Assembly: GCF_042453785.1 (NCBI RefSeq)
Contig: NC_091677.1
Coordinates: forward strand, 33,339,001 to 33,403,000
Direction of reading: 5' to 3'
Length of the DNA stretch: 64,000 nt
DNA from: Malus domestica
Lineage: Eukaryota > Streptophyta > Magnoliopsida > Rosales > Rosaceae
In this document: piece after piece, positions 46,620-56,452 of the stretch
How the letters are laid out: every line of letters starts with the position of its first letter
How positions within the stretch are numbered: position 1 is the stretch's first letter
Program-made: the position numbers and the translations under genes
Notes under the pieces: generated by a model
What the model saw: only the letters and a program-made list of their open reading frames with translations
Told to the model about the DNA's origin: nothing
Databases searched by the model: none

Positions 46620-48566
46620 CTAGCGTTGGTTACGGTTATCCCTTTGAGGGTGAAGGAGGAATTGATCAATTTTTCCTTCTCGTGCCAAAGCTTCAATACG
46701 ATCACGGAGGATGATACATTTCTCGCTATCATGGCCGTTATGCTCATGGTAGCAACAAAACATGCCCGCGTTATTCGGGGGCGTGTAATCTGGGTGCCTC
46801 GGCTTTGGCTTTGGTATCAGGTGAGCTATGCTGGGGTAAATGGCCGCGCATGTGGCATTCAAGGGCGTGTATGTCTCATACCTTGGGGTAGGGGGTATCT
46901 TGACGCGGGTTTGACCCACTGCATTGACTGCCTGGGGGCGAGCGTTATTGTGGCGATACCCTTGGTTATCGGGATAGTGTCCCTTACTCTTTTTACTGAA
47001 ATGAGAGTGGTGAGGATGGAAATCCTTCCTCTTGCCTTGAAATTGATATGTCTGTTGATTCGGCGAAGCATTATGCAAGGCATGGGGAGGTGCCACTGCT
47101 GTTTGGAAAGTCGAGGTCTTCTCATTTAGGTGAGTCTGGCTTCCACCTCCCACTTGTTGATAAAGGATGGTTGTAGGGGGTTTCTCCTGATATGTCTTTG
47201 CCTCGGCGGAGGCATGGTTATAAGCCTGCGCCATCACCTCAGAGTAAGTCTTCCAAGTATTGGCATTGATCATGTATTTAAAGAAACAATCACGTAGGCC
47301 TGCCGTGAAGGCTTTGAGGGCAGTCTTGTCGTCTGCCTCGGCACACCGGGAGTATTCATGGCTGAAGCGGCCAGCATACATACGTAATGACTCGTCTGGC
47401 TTCTGGCGGATAGTGTACAGGTCATCTGCAGAGTGCAAGCGATCGGTTTGGAAAATGTGTTGGGAAACAAATAGTTTCCTCAATTCCTCAAATGAGTCTA
47501 CCGTCTCAGGTGTAAGACGACAATACCAATTTAGAGCTCCGCCAGAGAGGGTGGAGGGGAAGAGAAGACATCGCTCTTCGTCGGTGTGCATCCGGTATGC
47601 CATGGTGGACTCAAAGAGGTTAAGGTGCTCAATCGGGTCCTCTTTTCCAGTATAAAGTTGCAAGCCAAGCTTTTGCTTTGTCTTTGCTTGAAGGGGGGTG
47701 TTGAGGATCCTCCTTGTAAGAGGGCCAGGCCTGGGTTGGTTCCAGTCAGGTATTTCAGCCTGACGTTCAGCCTTCAACTTGTTTACTTCCTCAAGAAGTT
47801 GTAGGACAAAGGGGTCCTGAGCGGAGTTATGTGCCACTGGAGCTTTCTTTCGTAAATCTCCATCTCCTCTTGGAATTAGGAAGGTTTGATCAAGGGCATG
47901 TGATTTTTCCCTGGACTCGTTGTACTGGCTTCCAGGGTATGTCTGTCGGAACACCTCTGAGTCCCCTGTACCCTCATGTCTCTCTAGGACTTGTTGCCCC
48001 TTCCCCAAATTGGTGGCCGGCTCGGGCCGTGGCAGGGGACCGAGTCTCTCAGAAATCCTTGGGTCATTGATCTTTGAGCTTATATGGATGGAATTCTCTC
48101 GACGTTGCTTCAGGAAATCCCGACAATCGCGAAAGACGGCTTTCGATCCTTCTGCCCCTTCAGCAAAGAGGTGTCTCCCTCCACTTCTCATGGTTCGGGT
48201 CGAAGCAACTGGGTTAAGAGAAGCCTCATGTTGATTATCAAGTCGAGGGGTAATCTGTTCCCTATCAGGGATATCTATGTCGAATGCATGTGACCCTCCA
48301 TGTTGGAGGGCACCCAGTTGATGGTTGACTTCCACGGGGGCAACAAGCTCGCGTGTCTGAGTTTGCCTAGCTTCGTGGAGTGTCTCGAAGAGCTTCTCAT
48401 ATTGCTCCTGGAGGACCTCATTCCTCATTGCTATCTTGTTGTTCTGAGCTTCCAACTTATCGACTTTAGCTTGAAGAAGAACTCGTTTTCCTTCCTTCTT
48501 TCGTTGTTTCGCACTATGTGCAAGGGGGGTGTCATTCTGTGTGCTGTGGCTTCCTTCGCTTCCCAT
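46620..48566 (-). CDS. gag: Tat-type gag protein
   Basis: The capsid/nucleocapsid precursor. The frame is open from inside the 5' LTR (48686), but the likely start is the ATG at 48566 (MGSEGSHSTQND), 648 codons to TAG. A Lys-rich coiled segment is followed by the gag core with AYRMHTDEERCLLFPSTLSG and LNWYCRL. A Cys/His knuckle, CCYHEHNGHDSEKC, of the kind found in Tat elements lies near the C-terminus. The TAG at 46622-46620 is followed at once by the pol frame. Confidence 0.9.
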   Translation of the reverse strand: MGSEGSHSTQNDTPLAHSAKQRKKEGKRVLLQAKVDKLEAQNNKIAMRNEVLQEQYEKLFETLHEARQTQTRELVAPVEVNHQLGALQHGGSHAFDIDIPDREQITPRLDNQHEASLNPVASTRTMRSGGRHLFAEGAEGSKAVFRDCRDFLKQRRENSIHISSKINDPRISERLGPLPRPEPATNLGKGQQVLERHEGTGDSEVFRQTYPGSQYNESREKSHALDQTFLIPRGDGDLRKKAPVAHNSAQDPFVLQLLEEVNKLKAERQAEIPDWNQPRPGPLTRRILNTPLQAKTKQKLGLQLYTGKEDPIEHLNLFESTMAYRMHTDEERCLLFPSTLSGGALNWYCRLTPETVDSFEELRKLFVSQHIFQTDRLHSADDLYTIRQKPDESLRMYAGRFSHEYSRCAEADDKTALKAFTAGLRDCFFKYMINANTWKTYSEVMAQAYNHASAEAKTYQEKPPTTILYQQVGGGSQTHLNEKTSTFQTAVAPPHALHNASPNQQTYQFQGKRKDFHPHHSHFSKKSKGHYPDNQGYRHNNARPQAVNAVGQTRVKIPPTPRYETYTPLNATCAAIYPSIAHLIPKPKPRHPDYTPPNNAGMFCCYHEHNGHDSEKCIILRDRIEALAREGKIDQFLLHPQRDNRNQR

Positions 48567-48655
48567 GTTGGAGAGGGATGCCTGATCAAAAGAAAGTGTA
48601 CGAATGATAGAAACCAGCTTGACACAGCTGAAGAGAGTAGGAATAAGTGTCGTTT

Positions 48656-48671
48656 CCCACAGACGGCGCCA
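48656..48671 (-). other. Primer-binding site of Tat element
   Basis: The minus strand reads TGGCGCCGTCTGTGGG two bases after the 5' LTR. The first nine bases fit the complement of a plant tRNA-Asp 3' end. Confidence 0.7.
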
Positions 48672-48968
48672 AATGTTGATGCACAAAATCAGCGAAGACT
48701 TTGGTACAACAGAAAGTGTCAGGTTTTATGACCTTCGCTTGGTTGCTTCAGTCACTAGTGAGGATAAGTACGTAAATGAATAGAGACAGAGAAGCAAACA
48801 CAGGATGTACGTGGTTCACCCAGATTGGCTACGTCCACGGAGTAGAGGAGTTCTTATTAGTAGTGAAGGGCTTACACAAGTACAAAGGATCAAGCTCTCA
48901 ATTTAGTGAGTTCTTGTGAATGATTTAACACAAAATGGCATTAGGCAATATTGTGGGGGAATGACCCC

Positions 48969-48976
48969 TATTTATA
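48969..48976 (-). promoter_or_regulatory. TATA box in 5' LTR
   Basis: TATAAATA (minus strand, in CTATAAATAGGGG) is a strong TATA sequence inside the LTR, ahead of gag. The same sequence is present in the 3' LTR. Confidence 0.75.
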
Positions 48977-49037
48977 GAAAAACTTGTAGCTTTGTCACAT
49001 TGACATGTGTCATGTTGTGATTGGTTCTTGATGTCGA

Positions 49038-49077
49038 CACGTGCTGCGCTCTGATTGGCTTCTAATCTTGACACGTG
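49038..49077 (-). promoter_or_regulatory. Two G-box motifs upstream of the LTR TATA box
   Basis: CACGTG at 49038-49043 and 49072-49077, the second within the palindrome GACACGTGTC, about 65-105 bp upstream of the TATA box. Such sites bind bZIP and bHLH factors, including ABA-responsive ones; regulation is inferred only. Confidence 0.5.
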
Positions 49078-49262
49078 TCGAGTAGTGATTGGCCTCCTGG
49101 TCGGAGGGGAACTCTTCTGGGTCCTTGACAGTATAGCGTTGGCCGGTGCTCGGTAGTTTCGGGATTGGTCAAGTATGGTACAAACAATTAACAACCACAT
49201 CATTTGGTTTGCAAATTTGGTTTAAAAGATTTGGTTTCCTAGCATTATCCGGTAAATTTTTG

Positions 49263-50568
49263 TTGTTTCTCCTAAAAAATAAGGGGTTATATTTATAAAA
49301 ATGCTGTCGTTTTCACACTGACTTTTCATTTTGCTTTTGGAGGAAGTTGATGTCTGTTTCTTCTTACGACTCAAAGTTTCAGTTTTATTCAAAGGACATC
49401 AAGTGAGAGAGAAGAACAAAGAGGGGGTGTTAAACAAATCAAAGTGGCAGCAGCTAATACTGTGGTCCCAACTCGGAGGTCACCGGTGATTTAGTCGGCC
49501 AGCCATGGCAGATCGTTATTCATGGATGCGGTCACTCAGCATATTTTCGTTTTGTTTTTAAAAAAAAAATTGTTGGAATGGCAATATATTTTTCAGAGTT
49601 TAAAAGAAGGTTAAGCTTGGCATATTGTACAAAATTGTGGGTGTCCAGAGAAAAAGAAAAAATAATTTTGGTTTTCAAGAAAATAAGGGTGTTCATAGAC
49701 ATTTTTGGATGTACATGGAACTACTATCTCATGAGACTGTAAATTTTAAACTTTCAATTTTTCACATTGTTGGGTGTCATGCAAGAATCATGGACCCTTT
49801 AATTGTGAGTTGAGCATTTTCTTCTGGGGCCTACTAGCATTATTATCCGGTAAATTTTTGCCATGCAGTACGTAGAATTACATACTATTTTCTGTTTCGT
49901 TAATTGTAGGGGTCAAGTCAAGTGATACATAATTAATCTTCGACATAAGAAGAAAACCAAAAAACATGAGCTATGCATAAAAGTGGAAAGAAATAAAAAG
50001 AAAAAACTGTTAGTTGGGTTGGCTTATACCAATGACTAGAAAAGACAAAGGGAAGATACTGATTAATTTTTTAATCAGTTCTTATTAGGAAGAAAAAGAG
50101 ATGAAGGAATGTGGGGACAGTGGGGATGAGCATGTGAAAAGGACAGTCTTGAGCTACAACGCCGCCGAAATTCTTTTCCGTGGTTTCTCGTTAAGAAAAG
50201 ATACTCGTTTGCACAAAGGGCCTGCAATGCCTCCAATAAGACACCTCCACGTGGAGCAGAGGTTCCAAGAAAGGACAAGATCGAAGCATGGGATCAATGG
50301 AGGGAGAGCGATAAAGAAAGAGAGAGAGAGATGGATTAAGCTTGTAAAGAACGATGCGAGGAATCATGATCATGTTGATTGGTTGAGGAAAAACGAATAT
50401 GTAAAGTTAAAGTACAGAGAGATCTAGAGAGAGGAAATATAACAGGTGGGGGTGGCAGCCTCCCCATCTTTATTTGCTTGCTTTTTCCATCGTTGCCTTT
50501 TTGTTCTCTTATTAACAAAACCCCAAGCAACCCCCACATTCCAACCCCTCTCTCCCTCTCCCGCTCAA

Positions 50569-50570
<2 letters not shown>
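49263..50570. other. Upstream region of NAC gene
   Basis: No gene recognised. A 19 bp copy of the split MITE's end lies at 49842-49860. The sequence closest to the NAC gene probably holds its promoter; no convincing TATA box could be chosen. Confidence 0.4.

Positions 50571-50606
<36 letters not shown>
50571..50606 (+). repeat. CT microsatellite in probable NAC leader
   Basis: An uninterrupted (TC)18 run about 290 bp before the start codon. Such runs are common in plant 5' leaders. A possible leader intron (50652-50780, GT...TTGCAG) lies downstream. Confidence 0.8.
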
Positions 50607-50609
<3 letters not shown>

Positions 50610-50892
50610 TTTGGATCTTCACATCTTCTTCTTCATCCTAGTTTAGCCAAGGTTGGTTTTCGTGTGTATAATCATACGTATGATAGTATTATATGTAACA
50701 CGTATATACGCGTGTTGTACTAATCATAATTTCTAATATCCTCTAATAACTAGGGTTTTGTGGCTGATTGATTATTGCAGGGTGCAATTCTTGATTTTGG
50801 TTGAGGAGGCTTGTCATCCAAGCTAGCTAGCTACTAACAGTTGTGCCCTTTTATTATAATTAAGAGGAAGAAGAAGAAGGTCCATAGTATAC

Positions 50893-53800
50893 ATGGCTCC
50901 TGTTTCATTGCCTCCTGGTTTTAGGTTCCATCCCACAGATGAGGAATTAGTTGCTTACTACCTCAAAAGAAAGATTAATGGCCGTAAGATCGAATTAGAG
51001 GTCATCCCTGAAGTTGATCTCTACAAGTGTGAGCCATGGGACTTACCAGGTATACTCCCTATGAACAGTCTTTATAATTTGTTTTTCTAGTACTGTCTTT
51101 CTTTCCCTTTATTTCTCATTGTTTTATTAATTACTTATCTATTTATATATTTATTCTTTCCTTCGTTATTTTGTTTAAGTGTGAGCTTGTTAATTTGTTT
51201 AAGCACATCTCTTTTTATCTCTCACACAACCCCTGTTAATTTTTGGTATTGATCTTTTTTAATTCATTCAATCGGATGTTCTAAAATTGAGAGGTGTGTA
51301 TGTAACAAGAGTGGTGCTGCACCACCCCCTAATGCAATGCTTCGGATGAAATAACATCTTGTTACTCTTTAAAATCGTTAGTTCTCCTACAATCACTTAT
51401 TTATAAAAAAAAAAATTTATAGCAGTTTTGTGCCAAATAATTAACACAAACATAATTGAATAATTGATTATGGCCGATGTTTTATGTAAAAAAGGAATTC
51501 GATCTTTTGCCTTCTTTGGGCACCCTTATCCTTTATTTGTGTTCAACTAAGCTCGTATCGGAATACTTAACAATGAATTAAGTACATGATTTTTTTGGTA
51601 ACTAATGATGAAATACTTGCTTTACTTTTATGAGTCAAATATGCTGAACTTTTAACCTTTAATTAAATATCCATAGGGTTTTTAATAAAATAAATTTTGA
51701 GTGTAAAGAATACTTAAAACCACCGACACACCGGTCCCTCGATCTTTAGGGTTCCTGTTGTGAACACCAAGTTTTGTAGTAAGACAAAGAAAGAACCAAG
51801 TCAAAAAAGCTAGCAGGGAAAAAGAAAAGGATTGCTTTTTGTGTGCGATAGGTATGAGTTCCAAGCAATGCTTTCCATGCACTTCTTCCTTCACAACCCT
51901 TTAAATTCTTTTATTACATTATTGGTTCTTAATTAATTAAAATTGTGAGTGACGTGTTCCCAAGATTAGATTCTGGGCTACGGAGGCCTTGAAAAGAACA
52001 ATCATATACAGTCATAGTGTTATGTTAAAGCTTCCACAAAGAATGTTCTTAATTATTGATAATATTATATGTTGATAATTAAGCCATGCAACTGCTTGTA
52101 TGTTTATCCGGTTGCCACTCCAAATGAACAGATTTGTTTTTCAAATACGTAACAAACATCTATTAGCCAGGTACCGTCATTGAAACTATGTCTTGATTGC
52201 AAGAGAGAATCGATCTGCTCCAAATGACAATGTTTTTCTTTGTACTTTCTTATGTGGTTGTAGGTATAGTTATTAGTTTTGTTGTTATTTTTTAGGGGGT
52301 AACGGTGGACGGACCACAATTTCATACTATATTTTCCTGACATTTTCCTACCACATTATGTGATTAGCTGATTATGAAATGTGATCCCCTATAGTCATTC
52401 CTTTCTCTGGCTTTAATAACTTATTCACTGTAACCAATTTAAACAAACTGAAATATTGCCGCATATAGGAAAGTCATTATTGCCTAGCAAAGATCTGGAG
52501 TGGTATTTCTTCAGTCCGCGAGATCGGAAGTACCCTAACGGATCGAGGACTAATCGTGCAACTAAAGCTGGATACTGGAAGGCGACGGGAAAGGATCGGA
52601 AGGTAAACTCACAGACGCGTGCTGTAGGCATGAAGAAAACCCTAGTTTATTACGGAGGAAGGGCACCACATGGGAGTCGAACAGATTGGGTTATGCATGA
52701 ATATCGCCTCGACGAGAGGGAGTGCGAAACTGCACAAGGCTTGCAGGTTCAGGTTCTTTTCTAATTCTTTCTCAAAATTCACAGTTTGAAATTTCATGGA
52801 AATAAAAACCCTCATGCAATTAATTACAGATTTTTGAAACATATATATGCATTCGTACAGGACGCATATGCGCTATGCCGTATTTTTAAGAAGACTGCAA
52901 CGGGGCCAAAGATAGGAGAGCATTATGGTAGCACAAGTACTACTAATTACCAGCTAACCAGTGACCATTCATCTAGCGTTAATGAACTGTATTCTGATGG
53001 AGGAAGATGTGAAGATTTCGAGAGCTCAAGTTATCCTATGCAAATGAACAATGCATGCTCTTCATCACCAAACTTTGTTCATACAAACTCACTTGATGAC
53101 ATGGGTAGAAAAAGAGATGGAAAATGGACGCAGTTCTTATCGAAAGAGGCATTTAATTGCTCGTCCTCATTTTCTCATATTTCTACACATGGAAACATTC
53201 CCTACCCTCCATCTAAGGTATTATTAATTTTCATTTTAATATATATGAAAAGTTATATAGAGAAATTATTACACAGTTAGATAAAAGTTATGAATTACTA
53301 ACCTAAAGCGTAAAAAGATACAAATATAATGATTCTGTTTGAGAGTTCAACAAAAGATACACGCTAGTTTTTTTGGACAAATGCATTTCCTTTATTCGTT
53401 TATTTTCCTCACACCATTTTCCTATTTGCAGGTTGATATTGCATTAGAATGTGCAAGGCTGCAGCATCGACTCTCACTTCCTCCATTAGAAGTGGAGGAT
53501 TTCTCTCAAGTTGGACTCACCGACTTCAAAACGATGCAATACTCAAATCCTGCACCTGACACGACAAGTGCTGAAACTGATGCTTTGCAGGAAATTCTCT
53601 CAGTTGCACATGTTTCTCAAGAAATGATCAATCAATCCAGTAATCTTGTGGATCAGACATGGGGTGGAAACTATGCACCTCCAGCCAATGACTTTAGCTT
53701 TATGGTTGACCGAGATGCTCAGTATAATCAAATTACTGATCACATGAATTCTATGAGATATGTGGATCACAAAACATGGGGAAATTCGTATACACGGTCA

Positions 53801-55019
53801 ATCGAGATTGGAGACCTGGAGGATGGTTTTAGGATGGAGAATACAGCCGAGAATCTAAGATGGATAGGAATGTCAGACAAAGATCTGGAGAAGGTATATT
53901 ACAATTTAACTTATCAATTTACCATCCATTATACTTGGCGTGCATAAAAATATAAAACCAGCTTCTTGAAAATGCAGTTTGACTAAAATTCAATGATCTC
54001 TTGCTAACCCTAATGCTAGATTTCCATTTAAATGCATTACCTTTATTTGTTATTTCTTGATATTAATGTACATTCTCCTCTTTTTTATATTGGATAGAGT
54101 TTCACGGAGGAACACAAGATAGTTCCAATAGAAAACATTTCATCTTTTCGTAGGGAAGAACAAGAGCAACAGTATGAGATTCAAGGTATATGCAAGATTT
54201 GTATTTCTTATCTTTCAGGTTTACACTTAGGTTATTGCAATTCTTCTTTATTTTCGGCTAACAAAAGATTCAATTGCAGGAGAAACTGGGCATCATAGTG
54301 GCATAATCAAGGAACTCAATGATAATGAGGCAAATGGTGATGATTTCTCACTTAGTTTCATCAATGAAGACCCGAACGAGAACTTCCTCCATGATGGAAA
54401 CATGGATGATTATTCGCCTTCTCCAAGCTTTGAAGTCATCGAAGAAATTCAAGTTAATCACGGCATGTTTGTTTCAACTCGGCAGGTGGCTGAAACATTC
54501 TTTCACCAGTTAATGCCTTCACAAACAGTTAAGGTCCATCTAAACCCAGTTTTAGGCCAGAACTTTTTCATAGAGAGAGTTGTTACGCAAAAAAAGTCTG
54601 AGGATAGAGGTTCTTTCTTTAAGAGGTCCAAGGAACTTGTGATGGAACAGTTCGACGGAATTGCCAAATCAAAAATGCCATGGGGGAAAATTGCAAGCAC
54701 TCTTGTTTGTGCAGTTACACTTATATTGATGCACATGATCATCTATCTTGGGCAACATATGGAAGATGAGAAATTGATGGATGCCTTCACCAGAACTACA
54801 ACTGCAACTAGTGTGGAAGAAAACGGCAGTTCTGAAATTAGCAATAAGAAGAAAGGACTTGGATTAATTAAGTGGAGCAACAAAAAAGAAAAGGTTTGCT
54901 TGGTTAATGTAAGAGGTGGGAATAGTTGTAGTGTGTTTCTGAAGAAGATGGGGATTTTCCTCACAGTTTCTTTGGCTCTTGGTACCATGTGGGCTAACCA
55001 CAATATAATTTCCCCTTGA
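50893..55019 (+). CDS. NAC transcription factor, NAC045/NAC086-like, with C-terminal hydrophobic segments
   Basis: Six exons, all GT/AG: 50893-51049, 52469-52746, 52861-53217, 53432-53893, 54098-54185, 54280-55019. They give a continuous 693-residue protein. The NAC DNA-binding domain fills the first ~155 residues, with [56 protein letters not shown] and the [11 protein letters not shown] end. The C-terminal region is acidic and Ser-rich and ends in two hydrophobic stretches (about 585-605 and 671-690), suggesting membrane tethering as in NTL factors. In Arabidopsis NAC045 and NAC086 act below APL to drive sieve-element enucleation; the same role here is inferred from NAC-domain likeness and gene neighbourhood. 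Intron 1 (1.4 kb) contains a MITE-like piece. The start is fixed by the conserved [12 protein letters not shown]. Confidence 0.92.
51205..51310. mobile_element. MITE-like fragment in NAC intron 1
   Basis: The core resembles the hAT-like MITE at 28747-28894: a TTGATCTT(T/C)TT(T/C)AATTCAT stretch followed by a GAGGTGTGTATG end. Ends are degraded and no duplication is visible. Confidence 0.4.
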
Positions 55020-56452
55020 ACTCAATCATTTTATTTCGGTTCTAACAATAGTTTGTCTGTTTGGCAGAGGGGAAAATTCAGCCTAACCCATAGCTATAAG
55101 TTCAAATATGTCCTCACAATTTGTATTTTAAATTGACACAAAATCATGTAAGATTTGATATTCATCTATACTAAAAGAGATTTCCTTGTTTCCATTTACT
55201 TTCTTAATCATGCTAGAGGGGAGCATAATATCTGACTGTGTAATTAAAATTCATGGCAAATTTTGAATAGTTTATAGTGTCACTTAACAAAATCCAGTGA
55301 TAAGCTGAGCCCCTACAAATTTTAAGTTTCCCTCGACCTCCTAGTCCCCATACTATTTAAAATTTTGTTGAACACTTTAAACAGAAAAAGAAAGGCAGTT
55401 CCCATTTGGGGCATTGGGAAACTAAATATATATTTCGTTGGATTGCTACTTGCTAGAGCACATGAACATTTTCACTATTGGAGATGGTGGAGAGAGTTGT
55501 GTAGTACAAATCTGTGCGGAGCACATGATCATGTGGATGAATATGTTGGAAGATAAAAAGGGCATGCATCAAAAGTGGTGAAAAGAAGATGACAAAATAT
55601 ACATATGCAACCAAACAAGAGATAATGGTTCACGGGTCACTTACTATATATCCTGTCCTGTCCCTCCCAATTAACAATTGGGGTGCTACACATCCTGCCA
55701 ACTCACACTCACGTTCTCAATTCAAGATAGTCATTTGAAGCCACCGCCAATCCACTAGTTTCATAGTAGGTAATAGGTAAGTCATTGTTCATCCCATGAC
55801 TTTCCCTCTCACGAATTGTGATGTGAGCATATTCTAAACTAGAAGGATTAATAGAACATGGAAAGGATATGAATCATTCAATTCCAGCTTCCTTTTACTT
55901 ATATTTATAGTTTGTTGTTTTGTAATATTCTCGTTTTAGTTTTTAGTTTTCATTTTTCAGAGATAGAGAGAAAAGATATGAAGAACATCTAAAAATAAGA
56001 CCCTCTCTGTAAATCCTCAAAGAGGCTTGTGATATGTGCTGGCTCTGGAATAGGGTAGCCTTCCCTCCCCTAAACAGTTTACAAAAATGATGGTACGAAT
56101 GATTTGGGAGAGGAAGAATGAATGAAACAAATTTGTTATTAGTTATCGTTTTATATAACATTTGATACCCATTTCTTGTAATTCTCTCCTTTCATCATTC
56201 ATCCACTATTCTTTGTCCCTCCCATTCTGTCGTATATTTTCTATACTTCTCTAACACAAAAATAAAAAAATAAAAACTAATATAATTATGTGGAGTCCAC
56301 TAACATGAATGGGCACTTCTTGAGAGCAAGTTTGTTATGCTCTAAATGACTGCTAATTCACAAGCAACCTATAGAGACTAGCTAGAGAGCTAAGCTAGTT
56401 CATTTGAAGAGAGGTTTGCTTTGTTGTTTCATTTGGTGGCCGGCAGATACAT
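55020..56452. other. Spacer between NAC and unknown gene
   Basis: It should contain the NAC terminator and the promoter of the next gene. No repeat or further coding region was recognised. Confidence 0.45.

Larger units (their letters stand above)
36611..49186 (-). mobile_element. Complete Ty3/gypsy Tat-type LTR retrotransposon, 12.6 kb
   Basis: The LTRs (36611-37123 and 48674-49186, 513 bp each) look identical base for base and have TG...CA ends. ATTAA is duplicated at 36606-36610 and 49187-49191. On the minus strand the order is 5' LTR, tRNA-type primer site, gag, pol (protease, RT, RNase H, second RNase H, integrase), a 5.4 kb 3' region, polypurine tract, 3' LTR. The second, archaeal-type RNase H and the absence of a chromodomain place it in the Tat lineage. 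The 3' region holds an antisense extra ORF and several tandem repeats. Identical LTRs imply a very recent insertion. Confidence 0.95.
48674..49186 (-). repeat. 5' LTR of Tat element
   Basis: 513 bp with TG...CA ends; drives the element on the minus strand. It contains a TATA box and two G-boxes. Confidence 0.93.
36487..49262. mobile_element. MITE split by the retrotransposon
   Basis: Bases 36487-36560 and the reverse complement of 49192-49262 are similar over ~70 bp, sharing the TAAT(A/G)CTAGGAA, TTTTAAACCAAATTTG and ACCAAAT(A/G)ATGTG words. The two arms are brought together once the retrotransposon (36611-49186) and one copy of ATTAA are removed. The target duplication of the MITE itself is not clear. 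A 19 bp copy of its right end recurs at 49842-49860. Confidence 0.65.

Noticed and set aside
46239..47129. Long plus-strand open frame (296 codons)
   Set aside because: It lies antisense across the gag-pol junction of the retrotransposon, has no family features and crosses conserved coding text on the other strand.
47260..47655. 131-codon plus-strand ORF
   Set aside because: Antisense to the conserved gag core; no independent support.
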